A stretch of DNA of 10,182 nt from NCBI GenBank assembly GCA_037440525.1, contig JBBITW010000133.1, forward strand, positions 1 through 10,182, given 5' to 3'. Source of the stretch: JBBITW01 sp037440525 (GTDB lineage: Bacteria; Desulfobacterota; BSN033; UBA1163). Both the position numbers and the translations under genes were made by a program. The notes under the pieces were generated by a model that saw only the letters and a list, made by a program, of their open reading frames with translations, was not told the DNA's origin and ran no database searches. The stretch's first letter is position 1; each line of letters begins with the position of its first letter. This document shows positions 1 to 7,470 of the stretch, piece after piece.

Positions 1-13
1 ATCACAAACGTAG

Positions 14-34
14 GGCAAGGGCTTGTCCCTTGCC
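14..34 (-). terminator. GC-rich hairpin, possible end of the five-gene operon
   Basis: An 8-bp perfect stem (ggcaaggg at 14-21, cccttgcc at 27-34) closes a 5-nt loop. It lies about 70 nt downstream of the stop codon of the last minus-strand gene. A minus-strand transcript would form this hairpin, but no uridine run follows it on that strand; short T runs follow on the plus strand instead. It may therefore be a rho-independent terminator for an unseen plus-strand reader, a non-canonical terminator, or one copy of a dispersed palindromic repeat. The structure is certain; its function is not. Confidence 0.35.
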
Positions 35-60
35 TCATTTGGTTTCATTTCTTATATAGA

Positions 61-77
61 ATTACGACACAGTCTCA
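61..77. repeat. Inverted copy of a 17-bp sequence also at 10043-10059
   Basis: The reverse complement of this stretch matches 10043-10059 at 16 of 17 positions; the plus-strand form at the far end is tgagtctgtgtcgtaat. The two copies face each other across almost the whole window. Both lie in gene-free DNA beside hairpin-forming repeats, which suggests a dispersed repeat family rather than the ends of a 10-kb transposon. Confidence 0.5.
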
Positions 78-102
78 TTGGAAGAGAAGAAGAAAGGAGG
101 AT

Positions 103-912
103 CTATTTTAAAAAAATGACTTTACATTTGAGTCCTGCAGGTAATCTATAACCAGGGTTTGGAAGTTCAAGACGGACACCAAAAGTCCCGCTTGCCGCAT
201 CAACCACCTTGTCAATTATCTTAATCTTTGCATTGTATTGTCCACCAACCGGGTTTTCAGGAATTACCCTTGCATTCATCCCGACCTTTAATTGAAGAAG
301 ATAAGATACGGGAAGCACAACCTCTACATTTAATGGATCAATCTGTGCAAGTTTAACGATAGATTGATTTTCAATATACTCCCCTGGCGATAAGTATCTC
401 TCGACTACAATCCCATCGATTGGACTTCGGATAATCATTCTATTATAAACCTCAACAGCCCTTTTATATTCTAATTCAGCAAGCCTTTTATTCTCTAAGG
501 CCTCTTTTAATTGCATTTCAGCTAATATCCTGTTAGTCTCTATCTCATCCATCTGACTGAATGGTAAAACCTGCTTCTTGTAAAGTTCTTCATTCATTAT
601 CTTTTTACGTGTATAAAAATCTAAATTTGATTCCTTGGCCTTAATACCTGCTACCATTTCAGCACGAAAACGAGCTAATTCCATAGATACCCTCTCAACA
701 CCAGCCTGTAGGGTAGCAATAATCTGACCTTTTCTAACATGGTCACCTCTATCCACATTTACAGTTTCAAGAATCCCCGGGACTCCACTTCCACCGATAT
801 TGATAATCCTGTGAGGCTCAATCACACCATCAAACTCTAAGGCATTCGAGATAAATGGAGTTAAAAAAATAAAGTGCAATGCAATTAAAATTAAGACCTT
901 AATAAATCTCAT
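103..912 (-). CDS. Periplasmic adaptor (membrane fusion protein), HlyD/RND type
   Basis: This 269-residue protein is built like the periplasmic adaptors of tripartite efflux and secretion machines, which join an inner-membrane transporter to an outer-membrane channel. A signal peptide covers about residues 1-24 (hydrophobic core, then SNA before LEF). The two halves of the lipoyl-like domain lie near 30-72 and 157-190 (RSPIDGIV at 162-169) and flank an alpha-helical hairpin at about 72-156. A beta-barrel follows from about 192 to 268 and includes the RND-adaptor-like segment LPNPGYRLPAG. No lipobox cysteine is visible, so it is probably soluble or loosely attached. It is shorter than AcrA (about 400 residues) and has little membrane-proximal domain. 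The ATG has AGGAGG at 920-925 with 7-nt spacing and starts 14 bp after the SecA-like gene stops, so it is almost certainly co-transcribed. No cognate permease or TolC-like gene is present in the window. Confidence 0.9.
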   Translation of the reverse strand: MRFIKVLILIALHFIFLTPFISNALEFDGVIEPHRIINIGGSGVPGILETVNVDRGDHVRKGQIIATLQAGVERVSMELARFRAEMVAGIKAKESNLDFYTRKKIMNEELYKKQVLPFSQMDEIETNRILAEMQLKEALENKRLAELEYKRAVEVYNRMIIRSPIDGIVVERYLSPGEYIENQSIVKLAQIDPLNVEVVLPVSYLLQLKVGMNARVIPENPVGGQYNAKIKIIDKVVDAASGTFGVRLELPNPGYRLPAGLKCKVIFLK

Positions 913-926
913 CTAAACTCCTCCTA

Positions 927-2924
927 TTATTCAGGCCTGCCAGAGAAGGCCAGTGCATCACCCAATTGCTCATCCATCCTCAAAAGTGTAGAGCGCATTT
1001 TTGCATGAAGGCGTTCTGCTGATTTCTGAGCTCGATGGAATAAGAATCTTCCAGTCAATCTACCTAAAATATTTTCGTTACCTTTAAGAAAAAGCCTTGT
1101 AAATGCCCTCAATGGTTTGCTCACATAGCTCTCAATCAATTCATCTACCACACAAACAATAGCCTCACACCTTCCAGGATCACCCTGTCTTCCACATCTC
1201 CCAAAAAGCTGGCGATCAATTCGACGAGCCTCATGACGCTCTGTAGCAATCACATGAAGACCTCCAAGTTCAGCTACCCCTTCTCCAAGACGGATATCAG
1301 TTCCACGGCCAGCCATATTTGTTGCAACAGTAATCTCACCCCTCTCTCCTGCAAGGGCAATTATCTGAGCCTCCTCTTTGTCCTGTCTTGCATTCAATAC
1401 CCGATGAGATAATCCAGTTTTTTCAAGAAGGGAGCTGAGATGCTCTGAGGCGGCAACCGATCTTGTTCCGACAAGGACAGGCCTGCCCTTTCGGTGCATC
1501 TCAGAAATTCGATTGACAACTGCCTCCCATCTATCATCTGAACGGGTATAGATTCGATCAGGGAGATAGTTTCTATGAAGAGGCTTATTTGGAGGAATCG
1601 TAACTACACGCAAACGGTAAATAGACCATAACTCCCCTGCTACCTCCCTTGCAGTGCCTGTCATTCCAGCAAGATGAAGATACCTGCGGAAAAATCTCTG
1701 GTAACTTATCCTTGCCTGTGTTTCCTTCTGCCTCGTCATCTCACAGCCTTCTTTTATCTCAATTAGTTGATGCAGTCCCCTCTCCCATGATCTATCAGGC
1801 ATTAACCTCCCAGTATATTCATCTATTATCTGAACCTTTCCATCTTTGACGAGATACTGTTTATCCCTGAAAAATAGGTAAAGTGCGACCAGAGCCTGAC
1901 GGACAAGATCTTCACGCTGTTTTACGTTCAGTCCTACCCTTCCATGCCATAAAACCATATCCCTAATTCGAGCCTTTCCCTTTTCGGTAAGCTCGAGCGA
2001 TCTTTCGCTCGGGGAGATCAAGAAGTCTATCCTGGGCTCCAATCTCTTTGCTATATCGATGGCCTGCCTGTAAAGGGCCTCCTCATCGTATTCATTTCCC
2101 TCAGCAGAAATAATGAGGGGGGTTCTTGCCTCATCAATCAAAATGCTATCAGCCTCATCTACAATACCGTAGTGAAGACCCTGCATAATGAGACGGTCAG
2201 TCCGGGATCGTTCTCCATAAAGGCGCTCAAGCTTAAGCCTTACTTCACTCGGCCTATCCCAGAGCACAATTCGATCACGGAGGTAATCAAATGTTACCTC
2301 CTTATTTGTGCAATAGGTGACATTTGCCCTGTAAGCCTTTCTCTTTTCCTCAAAACTCATGCCATGTTTGATTATTCCTACTTTAAGACCGAGCGCCTTA
2401 TAGATCGGCCCCATCCAGTTTGCATCTCTCTCTGCGAGATAGTCATTTACGGTGATGATATGGACTGGAATACCGGATAGGCCTGCAACACAGGCCGGAA
2501 GTGTTGCAACAAGTGTTTTCCCCTCACCTGTCTCCATCTCTGCTATCATTCCATAAAGAAGAACAAGCCCACCTATTAATTGAACATCAAAGTGAGGCAT
2601 GGCTATTGTTCTTTGTGCAACTTCACGAACAAGTGCAAATACCTGTGAGACGATATCTTTTTTATATCCCTCTCTTCGGAGACGTTCACCGAGGCTTCGT
2701 GCCATTATTAATATTTGATCATCACTCAATTTCTTGATTGAATGGCGGTGTTGATTCACAAGGTCGATAATCCAGCTAAAGCGGGAAGCTCGGGGCCTGA
2801 TAAAGGGAGCAAATACTCCTGTTACAGATGCTGCCACACGATCAAGCCATTCCATGCGAGGCTCCCTCCTCTCAGGATATATCCCTGATAAATAAGGTAC
2901 CGGGATGGAAAGGCTCTTATACAC
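927..2924 (-). CDS. Short SecA-like protein translocase ATPase
   Basis: This is a 665-residue homologue of SecA, the ATPase that drives polypeptides through SecYEG; E. coli SecA has about 900 residues. Visible motifs in order are HFDVQLIGG (111-119), Walker A ETGEGKT (131-137), TVNDYLAERD (158-167), Walker B VDEAD (255-259) followed by IDEARTPLIIS, DEYTGR (368-373), AGMTGT (419-424), TNMAGRGTD (535-543) and GRCGRQGDPG (575-584). In the last motif the usual GRSGRQGD serine is Cys577. Both nucleotide-binding domains and the preprotein cross-linking region are therefore present. After the motor only about 80 residues remain, matching the start of the long scaffold helix (AQKSAERLHAKMRSTLLRMDEQL). 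The two-helix finger, most of the wing domain and the zinc/SecB-binding tail are absent. This is probably a specialised second SecA, not the housekeeping one. The GTG start at 2924 overlaps the M50 gene by 8 bp; an ATG at 2855 is a strong alternative. Confidence 0.93.
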   Translation of the reverse strand: MYKSLSIPVPYLSGIYPERREPRMEWLDRVAASVTGVFAPFIRPRASRFSWIIDLVNQHRHSIKKLSDDQILIMARSLGERLRREGYKKDIVSQVFALVREVAQRTIAMPHFDVQLIGGLVLLYGMIAEMETGEGKTLVATLPACVAGLSGIPVHIITVNDYLAERDANWMGPIYKALGLKVGIIKHGMSFEEKRKAYRANVTYCTNKEVTFDYLRDRIVLWDRPSEVRLKLERLYGERSRTDRLIMQGLHYGIVDEADSILIDEARTPLIISAEGNEYDEEALYRQAIDIAKRLEPRIDFLISPSERSLELTEKGKARIRDMVLWHGRVGLNVKQREDLVRQALVALYLFFRDKQYLVKDGKVQIIDEYTGRLMPDRSWERGLHQLIEIKEGCEMTRQKETQARISYQRFFRRYLHLAGMTGTAREVAGELWSIYRLRVVTIPPNKPLHRNYLPDRIYTRSDDRWEAVVNRISEMHRKGRPVLVGTRSVAASEHLSSLLEKTGLSHRVLNARQDKEEAQIIALAGERGEITVATNMAGRGTDIRLGEGVAELGGLHVIATERHEARRIDRQLFGRCGRQGDPGRCEAIVCVVDELIESYVSKPLRAFTRLFLKGNENILGRLTGRFLFHRAQKSAERLHAKMRSTLLRMDEQLGDALAFSGRPE

Positions 2925-2934
2925 TGAACCTCCT
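2865..2934 (-). promoter_or_regulatory. Two competing ribosome binding sites for the SecA-like gene
   Basis: AGGAGG lies at 2929-2934, only 4 nt before the GTG at 2924. This hexamer also encodes the Arg-Arg pair near the C-terminus of the upstream M50 protein. A second AGGAGG lies at 2865-2870, 9 nt before the in-frame ATG at 2855 (Met24), which is better spacing and a better start codon. The downstream start would remove 23 residues that show no recognisable SecA feature and would leave a 61-bp intergenic space. Both are possible; the sequence alone does not decide. Confidence 0.5.
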
Positions 2935-5064
2935 TAAAAAGAGTTGCCTTAAACTTCTATACCACCGCCATATGAGTGGCTCCCACCCATGGTCAAACCG
3001 AACATATACACGGCCATCCACATTATATAACCCTTCATAGTTTAAAACTTCAACATCAAAAAGGAAAACCTTTTGAAAGGCCTTTATCCCAAACCTATCA
3101 CGTGGATCAATCGGGACCTCTCCGCCACCCTCTTTACTGAGTGTCCGGCTTGGGAGTTGGTCTGTTGCTGAAGGAACTTCTCTCTTTATCTTAGCTGGAA
3201 ATGTTTCAGAGATCTTCTCACTAAATCTAATCTTTACCCCTTTTGTCTTCAGGCGAACCAGATCAACATCCTTCTGTTCAACAACTACCCGAACCGTTAC
3301 TGTTTGAGGATTGAGAACATAACCTAATAGCTCACCCCTTTTAACATAGCGACCGGGGAGATCCTGTAACATTGGCGAGTAGAAAATTCCATCAGAGGGA
3401 CTTCGCACAATTAACTCCTCATTCCTCTCTCTCGAACGTCCAAGCTCTGCCTTTAAATGCTTTATCTCATCTACTGTAATCTCTGCCTGAACTCGATCAT
3501 TTAGGATTTGTGTATCATAAAGGATTTTAAGCCCCCGAAGCTGAGATTCCAGGATGCGGATGTTTGCAGGTAAAAAAGGATCAAAGCATTCAATAAGGGA
3601 CTCCCCTTTCTTTATCATAACCCCTGACTCTCTAATCACCCTATTTACAAATCCATCTGCTCCTGCACGGATGATGGACTGTTCAGGAATCCAGAGGACT
3701 CCCTCTGTCTGGGTACTGAGTGGAACTGGCACAAATGCAATTACTACTATTATCAATGCAAGAGCAGAACTGCTTGCAAGGATTGCCCTGCCCCTTTTCC
3801 GACCAAGTCTTGGGGAATAGAAAAGAAATTTTCCTGCCTTACCCACCGGAAGAATAATCATGCTGAAAATTGCCCACATCGCCATAATCATTCCTGCAAT
3901 AAAGAATTTGCTTGCAACAAACATAATTATAGAGGCATATATGAAAATTCTATAAAAGAATGAAGATATGCTATATACAACAAACCATCTACGTTCCCCC
4001 GGGGTTGAAATCGGAGGCTCAATGTCACGAAGTCCGAAGAGGTAACGCTGGAAGAGGTAACCGAGATACCGAATCCCTCTTGGTCCGAGATTTGGAATCT
4101 CTATTAAATCTGCCAGGATAAAGTATGCATCATAGCGAAGCAGTGGATTACCATTAAAGAGGATTGAGGATATGCTCGCTATAAAAATCATGTTATATAG
4201 GATTGATCTAAGAGTCCCTGGCTCCATATTAATCCATAAAAAGAGTGCTATAGCACCTATAAATAACTCTACAGCCATCCCCGAAGCCCCGACAAGGATT
4301 CTTTCCCATTTTGTTCTGAATGCTGAGGCTGAGGATGCATCTACATATGGAATTGGAGTGAAGACCAGAAACATGATTCCCATTTCATGGACTTCTCCAC
4401 CAAACCTCTTAATGGCAAAGGCATGGCCAAATTCATGAAATGCCTTTAAAAAGGGAAATGTAAACCAGAGGAGAACGATATTCTGTGTTGAAAGTATACG
4501 GTCAGTAATATTCTCCGTGAGCTCTGGAAAGTGAACTCCTGCAAAAATAACCCCTGCTCCAACCACAATTAGCCAGAGGATTGCCCCTAAAAGGCTGAAT
4601 ATTAAATTCCCTACATACCTGAATCTAACCAGAAATTTCTCAGGGTCAAGAATGGAAAACCTCATGGCAAGCGGATTTCTAATATTCTGTTTAAACTTAC
4701 CCAATCTTCTCTTTTCAAATCTTTTAAAAAGTTCCTCAGTATCAGGTGGGACATTACACTGGAGGACATCAGCAGAATGAAGCTGTATGAGTATCTGTAT
4801 TACTTCTTCCTGTGTTGGGGCTTCGTCTCCAAGGCGAACCCTCACTTCTTCCCAGATCTCCTGGATAGTCCGTTCTCCATCCATTAGTCCAATCAGCAGA
4901 TATACGGCCGGTGTAAAACGCTGAAACCTTCCTGTAGCATGGTCTTGAAGAACATACCATACTTCACCCCTGTAGGTATGCCTGTGTATTTCAACATGGC
5001 TTCGAAGTCTTGGTTTTAATCCTGCAACCCTATACCAAGAAGGACTATAAATGGAGGTTGTCAT
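2917..5064 (-). CDS. PqqD-like / M50 site-2-protease-like / HlyD adaptor fusion membrane protein
   Basis: This 715-residue protein combines three modules. Residues about 20-105 resemble a PqqD-like winged-helix domain of the kind that binds peptide substrates. Residues about 150-447 form a polytopic membrane domain of the M50 metalloprotease type, with the zinc motif HEFGH at 210-214 and a second conserved motif NPLLRYDAYF at 306-315, where Asp312 is the likely third zinc ligand. The active site therefore looks intact. Residues about 450-690 form an HlyD-like adaptor: lipoyl halves near 455-495 and 550-585, a short helical hairpin between them, then a barrel. The tail is aromatic and basic (LIWRWYRSLRQLFLRRF). 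The gene starts 33 bp after the GAF-HlyD gene. An in-frame stop five codons upstream fixes the farthest start, and no Shine-Dalgarno sequence is seen. Its role is inferred: substrate recognition, cleavage or gating in the inner membrane, with a built-in periplasmic arm. Confidence 0.9.
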   Translation of the reverse strand: MTTSIYSPSWYRVAGLKPRLRSHVEIHRHTYRGEVWYVLQDHATGRFQRFTPAVYLLIGLMDGERTIQEIWEEVRVRLGDEAPTQEEVIQILIQLHSADVLQCNVPPDTEELFKRFEKRRLGKFKQNIRNPLAMRFSILDPEKFLVRFRYVGNLIFSLLGAILWLIVVGAGVIFAGVHFPELTENITDRILSTQNIVLLWFTFPFLKAFHEFGHAFAIKRFGGEVHEMGIMFLVFTPIPYVDASSASAFRTKWERILVGASGMAVELFIGAIALFLWINMEPGTLRSILYNMIFIASISSILFNGNPLLRYDAYFILADLIEIPNLGPRGIRYLGYLFQRYLFGLRDIEPPISTPGERRWFVVYSISSFFYRIFIYASIIMFVASKFFIAGMIMAMWAIFSMIILPVGKAGKFLFYSPRLGRKRGRAILASSSALALIIVVIAFVPVPLSTQTEGVLWIPEQSIIRAGADGFVNRVIRESGVMIKKGESLIECFDPFLPANIRILESQLRGLKILYDTQILNDRVQAEITVDEIKHLKAELGRSRERNEELIVRSPSDGIFYSPMLQDLPGRYVKRGELLGYVLNPQTVTVRVVVEQKDVDLVRLKTKGVKIRFSEKISETFPAKIKREVPSATDQLPSRTLSKEGGGEVPIDPRDRFGIKAFQKVFLFDVEVLNYEGLYNVDGRVYVRFDHGWEPLIWRWYRSLRQLFLRRFSV

Positions 5065-5097
5065 ATTTTTTAAATTTTACTTTTCACTTTTTACTCT

Positions 5098-7008
5098 TCA
5101 TGGCAACCATGACCAGAGCTTTAACCTCAGCCAGTCAATAAGTTCATGCGTCCATATCCATATTAACCTTCGCCTATCAACCATAACCTTCCCAACCCCC
5201 TCCATACCAGGACGAAGTCTTTCTGTGTTTCCTTCCAATCGTGCCTCAACGCGGAAGTAGTTTCTACCTTCTTTTGCTATCGAAACAGGTGTTATTTTCT
5301 CTATGACAAGGGAAAAGATATCATGGGGCATTGATGAAAGGACGAGCTCGCCCTTCTGGTTTAAAGCAATATTTGAAATGTCTCGTTCATCAACCTCTAC
5401 AATCACCCGATATGAATCAAGCGGTGCAATCTCAAACAGTACCTGTCCCTTCTCCACAGGGGCACCAAGTTGTTGACTGAGATCACCTTTCATTATAACT
5501 CCATCGAAAGGAGCTGTAACCTTAGCCCTTGCCAATTGTTCATTGAGGAGAGAAATCTGGGCATCTGCCTGTTCGATCTTTGCTTGTATAATCAGGATCT
5601 GAGGACGGTCATGCTTTGCCATTGCCTCGCGGTGTTGCTTGAGAAGCTGTTCTCTCTGGCTTATCCACTTTAGACGTTCAAGTTTCAGGTCCCTATCATC
5701 AAGCAGGCATAATGTGTCTCCTTCTTTTGCAATATCCCCTGCCCGAACACGTGCATCTGAAATAAAACCATCAAAGGGAGCACATATAGCACGCTGAATT
5801 GTTCCTTCGAGGGTTGTCGGCGCTGATACCCTGTAGTCTCCTTTTGCAAAGTAGAAGAAGACTATAAGGCCAATAATCAAGATTGAAATTAATTTTAGTG
5901 CAATATGCCCTGGTCCTATAAATTTCTTTAACTGCGTTGAAAAGGATTCTCCTGCCTTTGTAATGAGCCACCGTTCTTCCTTCCTTTTGGCATCAAAAAT
6001 TGGACCCACAAGGGATGCAACAGTTTCACAGAGTTCTATCTCTTCCTGATTAAATAGCTTATTTTTAGGACGTTCAAGTGTTAGACAACCAAAAAATTTG
6101 TCTTCCCTCTTCAATGGGACTGTTAAGATAGACCCTGCCCCATGCTGTCGGGAAAGTTCCTCATGGGAACGGGTTACAAGTGGAGTTACATCCTGTATCT
6201 GTGGATAAACAATCACAGCCTTCTGGTCAATTGCTTCATCCATGGCAGATGAGATTGCACGGACAAGGTTCATCTGTTTGCCAAACTCAGAACTATGAGA
6301 CAATGCACTTACTCTTAATTTCTTTCTATGCAGGAAACCAAGGCTCACCCTTTCACAATCCAATTTTGTTGCCAGCCTTGTTACAAATGACATGGCTCCT
6401 GATTGAAATCTTTCCTGCTCAACTACCGATGCAATCAGATCAAGTGAGGCCTGTAGACGTTCATTCGTTTCCTCTGCCTTTAACTCATCAGTCCTCAGAA
6501 ATAAAACTTCAAGCCATGCCGACCCCCAGTGGAGTTGTCGCATTATGGCCTGAACCTCATTGGAGGGACGTTCACTTACCTCGAGAACAACTACTCCATG
6601 TATCTTTCCAGAAACCTCAACGGGATAGGAGATGTGAAGGCTTTCAGATGTTTCATCTTCCTGCCTTGAACTTGATTCGTTTTTAAGTAGCAGACCACGC
6701 CTTTCTCTCAGGGCACGCTCTGCAGAAGTTGCAAGATGGGTTACATTAAAATCAGGGGTGGGCCAGATTGCAATGGGAGTGAATGGGCCACGGTCCGGAG
6801 CCCCGAGTAAAACCATTGCACTCCGGACGCCCTTAAACATACTGCATTGGAGAGACAGCCAGCTCTGACAGAAGGTCTTAAGATCGGTTGCCTCTGCAAA
6901 TCTTCGCCAGAGGTCAACCTCCTGATCATGAACCTGACCATTCGGTAATTCGGCTTCTGAGGGGATCGAGCGGGGTGCGTCTTCAATAGTTTGAGAATCT
7001 CGCACCAT
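5098..7008 (-). CDS. GAF-domain / membrane-anchored HlyD adaptor fusion
   Basis: This is a 636-residue fusion. Residues about 30-170 look like a divergent GAF-like region. Residues about 195-340 form a clearer GAF domain, with the typical SILTVPLKREDKFFGCLTLER core at 293-313. GAF domains bind small ligands or mediate dimerisation and signalling. One transmembrane segment follows at about 370-388. The periplasmic half has lipoyl-like pieces near 400-436 (CAPFDGFI) and 495-530 (VTAPFDGVI), a coiled-coil hairpin between them at about 440-497, a beta-barrel to about 612, and an amphipathic Trp-rich tail (LIWIW onwards). The N-terminus should be cytoplasmic and the adaptor periplasmic. No kinase, HTH or output enzyme domain is seen, so the GAF part may signal mechanically to the adaptor. 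It lies 41 bp after the DUF3467 gene. A stop just upstream limits the start to the ATG at 7008, which has an AT-rich leader without a clear Shine-Dalgarno sequence. Confidence 0.88.
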   Translation of the reverse strand: MVRDSQTIEDAPRSIPSEAELPNGQVHDQEVDLWRRFAEATDLKTFCQSWLSLQCSMFKGVRSAMVLLGAPDRGPFTPIAIWPTPDFNVTHLATSAERALRERRGLLLKNESSSRQEDETSESLHISYPVEVSGKIHGVVVLEVSERPSNEVQAIMRQLHWGSAWLEVLFLRTDELKAEETNERLQASLDLIASVVEQERFQSGAMSFVTRLATKLDCERVSLGFLHRKKLRVSALSHSSEFGKQMNLVRAISSAMDEAIDQKAVIVYPQIQDVTPLVTRSHEELSRQHGAGSILTVPLKREDKFFGCLTLERPKNKLFNQEEIELCETVASLVGPIFDAKRKEERWLITKAGESFSTQLKKFIGPGHIALKLISILIIGLIVFFYFAKGDYRVSAPTTLEGTIQRAICAPFDGFISDARVRAGDIAKEGDTLCLLDDRDLKLERLKWISQREQLLKQHREAMAKHDRPQILIIQAKIEQADAQISLLNEQLARAKVTAPFDGVIMKGDLSQQLGAPVEKGQVLFEIAPLDSYRVIVEVDERDISNIALNQKGELVLSSMPHDIFSLVIEKITPVSIAKEGRNYFRVEARLEGNTERLRPGMEGVGKVMVDRRRLIWIWTHELIDWLRLKLWSWLP

Positions 7009-7049
7009 ATAATTAGATTATTCCAAATCGATCAATCTTTTTATTTTTC

Positions 7050-7415
7050 TCAGGATAGCCTTGGATCGGTTGGCTGGCGAACCTCAACCTCTAATTTCCC
7101 ATAACGGTTCTCATAATCCCTTACAACATTATTCAAAACGATGGATAAACGTTTTGCAACGAAGGGACTGAGTACAATTCGATCAGATAGCTGGACAGTA
7201 ACCTCTTTCTGTGTAGCATCCCAGGCCTGGTTCATTCCAAAGAAGAGGACGATCTCTTCCCTTGTGCCGGCAACATTAAAGACATTTGCGTAGGCACTTC
7301 GCATGTTTGAACTGTCCCAACGGATTCTTACCTGAGCAGCCTCCTGTGCAGGGGTGGTTTCAGTCGTCCCAATCACCTCACTTGCCTTATCCTCTTTTTC
7401 ATCTTTCTTTACCAT
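7050..7415 (-). CDS. DUF3467-family small cytoplasmic protein
   Basis: This 121-residue protein has no signal peptide or membrane segment. The first 25 or so residues are charged and low-complexity (many Lys, Glu and Thr). The rest (about 28-115) has the pattern I recognise as DUF3467: RWDSSNMRSAYANVFNV, REEIVLFFGMNQ, VQLSDRIVLSPFVAKRL and a final NVVRDYENRYGKLEV segment. The function of the family is unknown to me. As first gene of the run, with AGGAGG at 7420-7425 (4-nt spacing), it is probably expressed with the GAF-HlyD, M50-HlyD and SecA-like genes. A beta-rich cytoplasmic protein beside a SecA homologue invites the guess that it is a SecB-like chaperone or a regulator, but nothing in the sequence proves that. 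Confidence 0.85.
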   Translation of the reverse strand: MVKKDEKEDKASEVIGTTETTPAQEAAQVRIRWDSSNMRSAYANVFNVAGTREEIVLFFGMNQAWDATQKEVTVQLSDRIVLSPFVAKRLSIVLNNVVRDYENRYGKLEVEVRQPTDPRLS

Positions 7416-7419
7416 AATT

Positions 7420-7470
7420 CCTCCTGAAATTTTGATTTAAACATAAATTGAGCGATTTTTTTACTCTCAA
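7420..7470 (-). promoter_or_regulatory. Candidate promoter and RBS for the five-gene run
   Basis: On the minus strand TTGAGA (7465-7470) precedes TATGTT (7440-7445) by 19 nt, followed by AGGAGG at 7420-7425. The -35-like element matches consensus at 5 of 6 positions and the -10-like element at 4 of 6, but the spacing is long. A perfect TATAAT also occurs at the PEP-CTERM stop codon (7578-7583) with a poor -35 (TTGGAT, 18 nt). Which, if either, is used cannot be decided here. Confidence 0.25.

Noticed and set aside
91..100. Minus-strand CCTCCTTTCT identical to the 3' end of 16S rRNA
   Set aside because: A 10-base match with no other rRNA sequence around it; also, read on the plus strand, it leads only to an 11-codon frame. 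Most likely chance.
1649..6686. Several plus-strand open frames of 60-170 codons inside the minus-strand genes
   Set aside because: All lie opposite well-supported coding sequence with clear family motifs; none shows a recognisable domain.
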